Positions 42,714 through 50,641 of a stretch of 64,000 bases of DNA are shown in pieces (the first letter of the stretch is position 1; the number at the start of each line of letters is the position of its first letter). Origin of the DNA: Motilibacter rhizosphaerae. GTDB taxonomy: Bacteria > Actinomycetota > Actinomycetes > Motilibacterales > Motilibacteraceae. The stretch covers positions 310,001 through 374,000 of the forward strand of contig NZ_SGXD01000004.1 in assembly GCF_004216915.1 (NCBI RefSeq), given 5' to 3'. The notes beneath the pieces were generated by a model. The model had not been told where the DNA came from and made no database searches. It was given only the letters and a program-made list of their open reading frames with translations. Position numbers and translations under genes: made by a program.

Positions 42714-43294
42714 GCGCGGGAGGCGACGCGCACCGTGGCGGCGGAGAGCGCGCGGGCGAAGACGAGGGCCTGCCGCACCGCGTCCTCGCCGTCGGCCGTG
42801 GCGCTGATGCGCAGCGACAGGTCGTCGGCGGTCACGGTCCCGGTGTAGCCGTGGTCGGCCTCGCAGTCGGGGTCGGAGCAGCCGGCCGGCTCGAGGTCGA
42901 CGCGGCCGACCGCGCCCCAGCCCAGCGTGACCGTGACCTCCTCGGGCAGCGCGCCGGGGCGGTAGCGGTCCGGGGCGTCGACGACGCGGGTGACGACCAC
43001 GCTGGCGATGCCGGAGAGCGGCACCGCCTCGGTCGAGCTGGTGGCGACGGGCGGGCGCTGCGCGTCGGTCGAGTCGTCGGTGTGGCTCACGAGCAGCCGG
43101 GTCGGGGTGAGCGCGAGCACGGTGACGTGGCGGCGCACCTCGTCGCCGTCGAACGTCGTCTCCTGCTGCACGAGCGCCGCCTCGATCTGCTCGCCGGCCA
43201 GCGCGGTCTCCACCGTGTCGAGCACGAGCTCGGGGTAGTAGCCGGCGTGCTGCACCAGCTGGCGCATGTGCGTGAGGGCGGTCGTCTCTGCCAT
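42710..43294 (-). CDS. DUF5998 family protein
   Basis: About 194 residues, beginning MAETTALTHMRQLVQHAGYYPELVLDTVETALAGE, with QQETTFDGDEVRRHVTVLALTPTRLLVSHTDD and the short Cys pair CSDPDCEADHGYTG typical of the family. It has a beta-rich PH-like appearance. ATG start. Function unknown; conserved next to the phosphodiesterase-like gene. Confidence 0.82.
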   Translation of the reverse strand: MAETTALTHMRQLVQHAGYYPELVLDTVETALAGEQIEAALVQQETTFDGDEVRRHVTVLALTPTRLLVSHTDDSTDAQRPPVATSSTEAVPLSGIASVVVTRVVDAPDRYRPGALPEEVTVTLGWGAVGRVDLEPAGCSDPDCEADHGYTGTVTADDLSLRISATADGEDAVRQALVFARALSAATVRVASRA

Positions 43295-43405
43295 GGCCCC
43301 GATCCTCCCACCGCTGCGTACGGGCCGTCCGGCGAGCCGGTGCGCGGCGCAGGCCGCGGATGGAGGATCATGGGCCGGCGGACTTCAGGGAAACAGGAGC
43401 GGGAC

Positions 43406-43780
43406 ATGCAGCTGACGATCGATCCGAACGACGACATCAACGACGTGCTCCGCGTGGTCGCCGCGCTGTTCGACGTCACCCTCGAGGTCGTCGACAGCGC
43501 CGGAGCGGCCGACGCCGGTGCCGCCGAGCCGGCCGAGGAGCCCGCGCCCGCCGAGGAGGCGCCGGAGCAGCCGGCCCCCCGCGGCCGCCGCCGAGCGGCG
43601 AGCGGCACGGGCAGCGGCACCGGTCGCGGGCGACGGGCCGCCCGCGAGGCCGCAGCGCCGGCGCGCGGCATCGACAGCAGCGCGGTGCGCAGCTGGGCGC
43701 GCGAGAACGGCTACCAGGTGAGTGACCGCGGGCGGATCTCCGGCGAGGTCATCGCGGCGTACCAGGCTGCGCAGGGCTAG
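43406..43780 (+). CDS. Lsr2-like protein lacking the usual oligomerisation domain
   Basis: About 124 residues. The last 40 (GIDSSAVRSWARENGYQVSDRGRISGEVIAAY) are the Lsr2 C-terminal AT-hook-like domain with the RGR motif that inserts into the minor groove. The first 30 residues (MQLTIDPNDDINDVLRVVAALFDVTLEVV) are not the Lsr2 dimerisation domain, and the middle is an acidic then Arg/Gly-rich linker. It may therefore bind DNA without bridging it, or pair through another surface. AGGAG ribosome-binding site. Confidence 0.8.
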   Translation: MQLTIDPNDDINDVLRVVAALFDVTLEVVDSAGAADAGAAEPAEEPAPAEEAPEQPAPRGRRRAASGTGSGTGRGRRAAREAAAPARGIDSSAVRSWARENGYQVSDRGRISGEVIAAYQAAQG

Positions 43781-43806
43781 CAGCCCGCCTCCTCAGCGGC
43801 CCGCGC

Positions 43807-46485
43807 TCAGGCCAGGCGGCGCGGTCCGACGTCCTCGCGGGCGTCGGGCCGCTCCAGCCAGACGACGGCGCGCAGCACGGACGTCCCGCCCCCGCTCGCG
43901 AGCACCGGGTCGAGCACGAGCTCCCCGACCTCGGGCAGGTCGTCCTTGAGCGCGGCGACCCGCGCGACGAGGTCCTCGACCGCGGCGAGGTCCACCGGCG
44001 TGCTGCCCCGGTGGCCGGTCAGCAGCGGCAGGGCCTTCACCCCGCGCACCATGTCGGCGACGTCGGTGCTCGTCAGCGGCGGGAACCGGTAGGTCCGGTC
44101 GCCCAGCAGCTCGCTCGCGACGCCGCCCACGCCGAAGCTCACCGTCGGCCCGAACAGCGGGTCCTCGAGCGCCTGCACCACGACGGGGACCCCGACGGGG
44201 GCCATGCGCTGGAGGATCGCGTCGCGCACGGCGCCCTCCCCCAGGGAGGTGCGCAGCTCGCTCCACGCCCGGACGAGCGCGGAGGAGTCCGCGAGGTCGA
44301 GGCGCACGTCGGAGAGGTCGGGGCGCGAGCGCAGCGCCGGGACAGCGGTCTTGAGCACGACCGGGTAGCCGAGGCGGCGCGCGGCGGCCACCGCCTCGCC
44401 CACCGTCGAGACGAAGACCGTCGGCTCCACCCGCACGCCGTAGCACGCGAGCAGCCGGGCGGCGTCGTCGTGGGCCAGGCGCACGCGCCCGTCACCGTCC
44501 GCAGCGGCGAGCCGCGCCTCGACGAGCTCGCGTGCGCCCGCCGCGTCGACGTCCAGCTCCGCCACCGTCCCGCGCGGCTTGCGCCGCCAGGCGGCGTAGC
44601 GCGAGGCGGCGACCAGGGCGCGGACCGCCTCCTCGGGCGTCGGGTACGACGGGACCGACCCCCGCGGCGGCAGCGCGCCGTCGGGCTCGCCGCGCAGCTG
44701 CTCGGGGACGCCGCGGATGCCGAGGAAGGTCGAGACCGTGGTCTTGCCGTAGCGCTGGGCGGCGGAGGCGACGACCGCGGCGACGTCCTGGCCGGGCGTG
44801 ACGAGCGGCGGCATGAACACCGCGACGACGCTGTCGACGTCGTCGCGGGCGTAGACCTGCTCGACGGCGGCGGCGAACTCCTCGGCGGTCGCCTCGGGGC
44901 GGACCGAGCACGGCGCGCCGGCGAGCTGCATCCGCCACGACTCGAGCGCATCGGCGGTGAGCAGGCCGAGGGCGTCGCTGTTGCCGACGACCGCGACGCG
45001 GTCGCCCTCCGGCAGCGGCTGCGTCGCGACGAGCTGCCCGACGTCGAACAGCTGGGAGATCGACTCGACGCGGATCACGCCGGCCTGGCGGAAGAGCGCG
45101 TCGACGGCCTCGCGCGGGACCCGGCTCTCGCGTACGGAGTGGCCGACGGGGACGCCCTGGGAGGCCCGGCCGGAGCGCAGCGCCACCACCGGCTTCAGCG
45201 CGGCGAGGCGGCGGGCGAGCCGGGTGAACTTGCGCGGGTTGCCGATGGACTCGAGGTAGAGCAGGACCGAGCTCGTCGAGACGTCGTCCTGCCAGTACTG
45301 CAGCAGGTCGTTGACGCTGACGTCGGCGCGGTTGCCGGCCGAGACGAAGGTCGAGAGCCCGAGGCCGCGCGCGGCGGCCGCGTCCAGGATGGCGAGCCCG
45401 AGCGCGCCGGCCTGGCTGAACATCCCGATGCGCCCGGTGGCCGGGGCGACGGGGGCGAGCGAGGCGTTGAGCCGCACCGCGGGGTCGGTGTTGACCACGC
45501 CGAACGAGCTCGGGCCGACCACCCGCATGCCGTGCGAGCGGGCGAGCCGCACGAGGTCGCGCTGGCGGCGGCGGCCCTCCTCCGCGCCGTCCTCGCCGAA
45601 GCCGACCGACAGCACGACGAGCCCGCGCACGCCCTTCTGCGCGCAGTCGAGGACGACCGCGCCGACCGCCTCGGCCGGCACCGCGACGATGGCGAGGTCG
45701 ACCTCGCCGGGGACGTCGAGGACGGTGGGGTACGCCGGGCGCCCGGCCACCTCGAGGGCTCCGGGGTTGACCACGCTGAGCTCGCCGGAGAACCCCGCCG
45801 CCTCGAGGTTGGCGAGCACCGTGCGCCCGACGGTGCGGTAGGCCCGGCTCGCGCCGACGACCGCGACGTGGCGCGGGAAGAGCAGCCGCAGGATCGACTG
45901 CGCCTCGGCCCGGTGCTCGCGCGAGCGCATGACGGCGAGGGAGTTCTCCGTCGGCGTGAGGTCGAAGTCGACCGCGACGACGCCGTCGTCGTAGTCGCGC
46001 GCCACGCGGTAGCCCGCGTCCTCGAAGACCTTGATCATGCGCGTGTTGGTGGGCAGCGTCTCGGCGAAGAACCGGGTGATGCCCCGGTCGCGGGCAGCGG
46101 CGGCGATGTGCTCGAGCAGCACGCTGCCGAGCCCGCGCCCCTGGTGGGAGTCGGCGATGTTGAAGGCGACCTCGGCCTGCGAGGCGTTGATCTTGTCGTA
46201 GCGCACGACGCCGACGATGTCCTCGCCGATGACCGCCACGAGCGCCACGCGGTCGCGGTGGTCGACGTGGGTGAAGCGGTGGAGGTCGCGCTGCGAGAGG
46301 TGGGGGTACGGCGCGAAGAACCGCGCGTAGACCGACTCCTCGGACTGGGCGTCGTGGAAGCGCGCGAGAGCGTCCGCGTCGCTGGGCCGGATCGGCCGCA
46401 GGTGCGCGGTACCGCCGTCGCCGAGCACGACGTCGGCCTCCCACGAGGCGGGGTACGCCGCCGCCGAGCCGTCCTCGTCCACCAC
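43807..46485 (-). CDS. GNAT acetyltransferase fused to NDP-forming acyl-CoA synthetase (Pat type)
   Basis: About 892 residues. The order is an N-terminal GNAT domain (about 20-180, with NIADSHQGRGLGSVLLEH acetyl-CoA loop), a CoA-binding domain (HVAVVGASRAYRTVGRTVLANL), two flavodoxin-like succinyl-CoA ligase domains (GMFSQAGALGLAILD) and an ATP-grasp domain near the C-terminus (PVVLKTAVPALRSR). Proteins of this architecture acetylate lysines, often on acetyl-CoA synthetase; the catalytic His of the synthetase part is not obvious. GTG start six bases after TAGCGT, so probably leaderless. Confidence 0.88.
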   Translation of the reverse strand: MVDEDGSAAAYPASWEADVVLGDGGTAHLRPIRPSDADALARFHDAQSEESVYARFFAPYPHLSQRDLHRFTHVDHRDRVALVAVIGEDIVGVVRYDKINASQAEVAFNIADSHQGRGLGSVLLEHIAAAARDRGITRFFAETLPTNTRMIKVFEDAGYRVARDYDDGVVAVDFDLTPTENSLAVMRSREHRAEAQSILRLLFPRHVAVVGASRAYRTVGRTVLANLEAAGFSGELSVVNPGALEVAGRPAYPTVLDVPGEVDLAIVAVPAEAVGAVVLDCAQKGVRGLVVLSVGFGEDGAEEGRRRQRDLVRLARSHGMRVVGPSSFGVVNTDPAVRLNASLAPVAPATGRIGMFSQAGALGLAILDAAAARGLGLSTFVSAGNRADVSVNDLLQYWQDDVSTSSVLLYLESIGNPRKFTRLARRLAALKPVVALRSGRASQGVPVGHSVRESRVPREAVDALFRQAGVIRVESISQLFDVGQLVATQPLPEGDRVAVVGNSDALGLLTADALESWRMQLAGAPCSVRPEATAEEFAAAVEQVYARDDVDSVVAVFMPPLVTPGQDVAAVVASAAQRYGKTTVSTFLGIRGVPEQLRGEPDGALPPRGSVPSYPTPEEAVRALVAASRYAAWRRKPRGTVAELDVDAAGARELVEARLAAADGDGRVRLAHDDAARLLACYGVRVEPTVFVSTVGEAVAAARRLGYPVVLKTAVPALRSRPDLSDVRLDLADSSALVRAWSELRTSLGEGAVRDAILQRMAPVGVPVVVQALEDPLFGPTVSFGVGGVASELLGDRTYRFPPLTSTDVADMVRGVKALPLLTGHRGSTPVDLAAVEDLVARVAALKDDLPEVGELVLDPVLASGGGTSVLRAVVWLERPDAREDVGPRRLA

Positions 46486-46491
46486 GCCTTC

Positions 46492-46497
46492 ACGCTA
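46492..46497 (-). promoter_or_regulatory. -10 hexamer of the GNAT/acyl-CoA synthetase gene
   Basis: TAGCGT on the minus strand six bases before the GTG; leaderless arrangement. Confidence 0.42.
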
Positions 46498-46574
46498 CCG
46501 GCGCGGCGCGGTGAGAGGATGTGCCGGGCCCGCGCGCGGCCACCAGGAGACGCACGAAGGAGCACGTACTCGGC

Positions 46575-49022
46575 ATGGCCCGTGGCAGCCGCACCCCCAC
46601 GCCCCCGCCCGACGTGCCCGAGCGCATCCTCGACGTCGACGTCGCCCAGGAGATGCAGGGCTCGTTCCTGGAGTACGCCTACAGCGTCATCTACTCCCGC
46701 GCGCTGCCCGACGCCCGCGACGGGCTCAAGCCCGTGCACCGCCGGATCGTCTACCAGATGGGCGAGATGGGGCTGCGCCCCGACCGCGGCCACGTGAAGA
46801 GCGCGCGCGTCGTCGGCGACGTCATGGGCCGGCTGCACCCGCACGGCGACGGCGCGATCTACGACGCCCTCGTCCGCATGGCGCAGCCGTTCAGCATGCG
46901 GCTCCCGCTCGTCGACGGGCACGGCAACTTCGGCTCGCTCGACGCGGGTCCGGCGGCGATGCGCTACACCGAGTGCCGCCCCGACCAGCCGGCGATGCTG
47001 CTGCTCGAGGGCATCGACGAGGACACGGTCGACTTCCGGCCCAACTACGACGGCCAGGAGCGCGAGCCCGAGGTCCTCCCCGCGGCCTTCCCGAACCTGC
47101 TCGTCAACGGCGCGTCCGGCATCGCGGTCGGCATGGCGACCAACATGGCGCCGCACAACCTCGGTGAGGTCATCGCGGCTGCGCGCCACCTGCTGGCCCA
47201 CCCGGACGCGACCCTCGACGACCTCATGCGCTTCGTGCCCGGCCCCGACCTCCCGACCGGCGGCAAGATCGTCGGGCTCGAGGGGGTGCGCGAGGCGTAC
47301 GAGACGGGGCGCGGGACCTTCCGCACCCGGGCCACCGCGCGGGTCGAGAGCATCACCGCGCGGCGCAAGGGCATCGTCGTCACCGAGCTGCCGTGGGGCG
47401 TCGGGCCCGAGCGCGTGAAGGAGAAGATCGGCGAGCTCGTCCGCGCCAAGAAGCTCCAGGGCATCAGCGACGTCGAGGACCTCACCGACGCCAGGAACGG
47501 CACCAGGCTCGTCATCGAGGTGAAGAACGGCTTCGTCCCCGAGGCGGTGCTGGAGCAGCTCTACCGCCTGACGCCCATGGAGGAGTCCTTCGGCGTCAAC
47601 AACGTCGCGCTCGTCGAGGGCCAGCCGCGCACCCTCGGGCTGCGCGAGCTGCTCCGCGTCTACGTCGAGCACCGGCTGCAGGTCGTCCGGCGCCGCTCCG
47701 AGTTCCGCCGGCGCAAGCGCGAGGAGCGCCTGCACCTCGTGCTCGGCCTGCTCGTCGCGATCGTCGACATCGACGAGGTCATCGCCATCGTCCGCAGCTC
47801 CGACGACACGGCGATGGCGCGCACCCGGCTCATGCAGGTCTTCGACCTCTCCGAGGTGCAGGCGAACTACATCCTCGAGATGCCGCTGCGCCGGCTCACC
47901 CGCTTCTCGCTGCTCGAGCTGGAGTCCGAGCGCGACCAGCTGCAGGCCGAGATCGCCGAGCTGACCGCGATCCTCGACGACGAGGGCCGGCTGCGGACCC
48001 TGGTGTCCGACGAGCTCGCCGAGGTCGCGAAGACCCACGGCACGCCCCGCCGTACGGTCCTGCTCGAGGCCTCCGGCACCTCGGTGCGCTCCTCGACCCC
48101 CCTCGAGGTCGCCGACGACCCGTGCTTCGTGCTGCTCTCGAGCGCGGGGCTGCTGGCGCGGACGACCTCGCGCGAGCCGCTGGCCACCGAGGGCGACCGG
48201 GTGCGCCACGACGCGCTCGTCGCGGCCGCCCCCAGCACGGCGCGCGGCGAGGTCGGTGCCGTCACCTCGCTCGGCCGGCTGCTGCGCCTCCCCGTCCTCG
48301 ACCTGCCCGCGCTGCCCCCGACCGCAGGGCTCCCCTCGCTCGCGGGCGGCGCGCCGGTCAGCGAGCTGCTCGCGCTCGAGCCGCACGAGCGGGTGCTCGG
48401 CCTCTGCTCGCTGTCGCCCGACTCGCCCGGACTGGCGCTCGGCACCGCGGCCGGCGTGGTGAAGCGGGTCGTGCCGGACTACCCGGCGACCCAGGACGCC
48501 TTCCCGCTGCTGCGCCTCGACGACGGTGACCGGGTCGTCGGCGCGGTCGAGCTCGCGACGGGCCGGGAGGACCTCGTCTTCGTCACGAGCGACGCCCAGC
48601 TGCTCCGCTTCGGCGCGGACGGCGTACGCCCGCAGGGCCGCGCGGGCGGCGGCATCGCGGGTGTGCGCCTGGCGCCCCGGCAGTCCGTCGTGTTCTTCGG
48701 CGCGGTCGATCCCGAGGTCGACGCCGTCGTGGTGACGCTCGCGTCGTCGAGCGGCGCGCTGCCCGGCACGGGGGGCTCGGTCAAGGTGACGCCGTACGCC
48801 GAGTACCCCGCCAAGGGCCGCGCGACGGGCGGCGTGCGCGCGCACCGGTTCCTGCGCGGCGAGGACGCCCTGGTGCTCGCCTGGGTCGGCCCCGCCCCCG
48901 CCCGGGCCGCCTCCTCGGCCGGCGTCCCGCTCGAGCTGCCCGCACCCGACCCGCGGCGCGACGGCTCCGGCCTGCCCAGCGACGTCGCCGCGGTCGGCGG
49001 CCTGCCGCTCGGCGCCCGCTGA
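46575..49022 (+). CDS. parC: Type IIA topoisomerase A subunit (ParC/GyrA-like)
   Basis: About 815 residues. [40 protein letters not shown] and the DNA-cleaving Tyr near residue 131 (AAMRYTE) define the breakage-reunion domain; [19 protein letters not shown] and a six-bladed C-terminal wrap domain follow. A ParE-like partner is at 53994-56084. The neighbourhood of SigA resembles the Streptomyces parC/parE loci, and these are most likely a decatenating topoisomerase IV. The ATG at 46575 is chosen; an AAGGAG lies 12 bases upstream. Confidence 0.9.
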   Translation: MARGSRTPTPPPDVPERILDVDVAQEMQGSFLEYAYSVIYSRALPDARDGLKPVHRRIVYQMGEMGLRPDRGHVKSARVVGDVMGRLHPHGDGAIYDALVRMAQPFSMRLPLVDGHGNFGSLDAGPAAMRYTECRPDQPAMLLLEGIDEDTVDFRPNYDGQEREPEVLPAAFPNLLVNGASGIAVGMATNMAPHNLGEVIAAARHLLAHPDATLDDLMRFVPGPDLPTGGKIVGLEGVREAYETGRGTFRTRATARVESITARRKGIVVTELPWGVGPERVKEKIGELVRAKKLQGISDVEDLTDARNGTRLVIEVKNGFVPEAVLEQLYRLTPMEESFGVNNVALVEGQPRTLGLRELLRVYVEHRLQVVRRRSEFRRRKREERLHLVLGLLVAIVDIDEVIAIVRSSDDTAMARTRLMQVFDLSEVQANYILEMPLRRLTRFSLLELESERDQLQAEIAELTAILDDEGRLRTLVSDELAEVAKTHGTPRRTVLLEASGTSVRSSTPLEVADDPCFVLLSSAGLLARTTSREPLATEGDRVRHDALVAAAPSTARGEVGAVTSLGRLLRLPVLDLPALPPTAGLPSLAGGAPVSELLALEPHERVLGLCSLSPDSPGLALGTAAGVVKRVVPDYPATQDAFPLLRLDDGDRVVGAVELATGREDLVFVTSDAQLLRFGADGVRPQGRAGGGIAGVRLAPRQSVVFFGAVDPEVDAVVVTLASSSGALPGTGGSVKVTPYAEYPAKGRATGGVRAHRFLRGEDALVLAWVGPAPARAASSAGVPLELPAPDPRRDGSGLPSDVAAVGGLPLGAR

Positions 49023-50641
49023 TGGGCTACCTCGACGTCTCGCACGTCGCGTACGCCCTCCCCGACGGCCGCCCGCTCTTCGACGACGTGAGCTTCCGCG
49101 TCGCCGACGGCGCGAAGACCGCGCTCGTCGGCGCCAACGGCACGGGCAAGACCACCCTGCTGCGGATCATCGCGGGCGACCTCGCGCCGATCGCCGGCAG
49201 CGCGGTCTGCCAGGGCGGGCTGGGCGTCATGCGCCAGTTCATCGGCTCGGTCCGCGACGACACCGACGTGCGCGGCCTGCTGCTCTCGGTCTCCCCGCCG
49301 GCGCTGCGCGAGGCCGGCGAGCGGCTCGACGCCACCGAGCTCGCGATGATGGAGCGCGACGACGAGCCGACCCAGCTGCGCTACGCCCAGGCTCTCGCCG
49401 ACTGGGGCGACGCCGGCGGCTACGACGCCGAGGTCCTCTGGGACGTCTGCACGACGGCCGCGCTGGGCATGCCGTTCACCTCCTGCGGCCACCGCCTCGT
49501 GGCCACTCTGTCCGGCGGCGAGCAGAAGCGGCTCGTGCTCGAGGCGCTGCTGCGCGGGCCCGAGGAGGTGCTCCTGCTCGACGAGCCGGACAACTACCTC
49601 GACGTGCCCGGCAAGCGCTGGCTCGAGCAGGCGCTGCGCGACTCCCCGAAGACCGTGCTGTTCGTCAGCCACGACCGCGAGCTGCTGCACGCGAGCGCGA
49701 CCCGCGTCGTGACGATCGAGGCCCACGGCGCGTGGGTGCACGGCGGCGGCTTCACGACGTACGCCGAGGCCCGGCAGGCGCGCCGCGAGCGGCTCGAGGA
49801 GCTGCACAAGCGCTGGGACGAGGAGCACGAGCGGCTCCGCCAGCTCGTCTTCCGGCTGCGCGAGCAGGCGCGGATCAGCCCGGACATGGCGAGCCGCTAC
49901 TCCGCGATGCAGACGCGGCTGGAGAAGTTCGAGGCGGCGGGCCGGCCGCCCGAGCAGGTGGTGGACCAGAAGGTCACGATGCGGCTGCGCGGCGGCCGCA
50001 CGGGGACCCGCGCGGTCATGGCCGAGGGGCTCGAGCTCACCGGCCTCATGCAGCCCTTCGACGCGGAGGTGTTCTTCGGCGAGCGGGTCGCGGTGCTCGG
50101 TTCCAACGGCTCCGGCAAGTCGCACTTCCTGCGCCTGCTCGGCGGGCAGCCCGTCGCGCACACCGGCTCGCTCCGGCTCGGCGCCCGCGTGGTGCCCGGG
50201 CTGTTCGCCCAGACCCACGCGCACCCGGAGCTCGTCGGCCGCACGCTCGTCGACGTGCTGCACCGCGGCGAGGGCGACCGCGCCGGGCTCGACCTGCGCG
50301 CCTCGATGAGCGTGCTGCGCCGCTACGGACTGCAGCAGCAGGCCGAGCAGGCGTTCGACGCGCTCTCGGGCGGCCAGCAGGCCCGCTTCCAGGTGCTGCT
50401 GCTCGAGCTCTCCGGCTGCACGCTGCTGCTGCTCGACGAGCCCACCGACAACCTCGACCTCGAGTCCGCCGAGGCCCTCGAGGAGGGGCTCGAGGGGTTC
50501 GAGGGCACGGTCGTCGCGGTCACCCACGACCGGTGGTTCGCCCGCGGCTTCGACCGCTACCTCGTCTTCGGCTCGGACGGCCGGGTCTACGAGGCGCCCG
50601 AGCCCGTGTGGGACGAGACCCGGGTGCAGCGCGCCCGCTAG
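49022..50641 (+). CDS. ABC-F family ATP-binding protein
   Basis: About 539 residues with two ABC modules and no membrane domain: Walker A GANGTGKTT and LGSNGSGKS, signatures LSGGEQKR and LSGGQQAR, Walker B LLLLDEP twice. The charged linker between modules (about 240-300) is the P-site tRNA interaction motif region of the ABC-F family. It may act on the ribosome, as translation factors or antibiotic-resistance proteins of this family do. The ATG overlaps the parC stop by one base. Confidence 0.9.
   Translation: MGYLDVSHVAYALPDGRPLFDDVSFRVADGAKTALVGANGTGKTTLLRIIAGDLAPIAGSAVCQGGLGVMRQFIGSVRDDTDVRGLLLSVSPPALREAGERLDATELAMMERDDEPTQLRYAQALADWGDAGGYDAEVLWDVCTTAALGMPFTSCGHRLVATLSGGEQKRLVLEALLRGPEEVLLLDEPDNYLDVPGKRWLEQALRDSPKTVLFVSHDRELLHASATRVVTIEAHGAWVHGGGFTTYAEARQARRERLEELHKRWDEEHERLRQLVFRLREQARISPDMASRYSAMQTRLEKFEAAGRPPEQVVDQKVTMRLRGGRTGTRAVMAEGLELTGLMQPFDAEVFFGERVAVLGSNGSGKSHFLRLLGGQPVAHTGSLRLGARVVPGLFAQTHAHPELVGRTLVDVLHRGEGDRAGLDLRASMSVLRRYGLQQQAEQAFDALSGGQQARFQVLLLELSGCTLLLLDEPTDNLDLESAEALEEGLEGFEGTVVAVTHDRWFARGFDRYLVFGSDGRVYEAPEPVWDETRVQRAR

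Noticed and set aside
48479-50637. Very long minus-strand open frame under parC and ABC-F.
   Set aside because: It is a shadow in high-GC DNA; the two plus-strand genes are strongly supported by family motifs.
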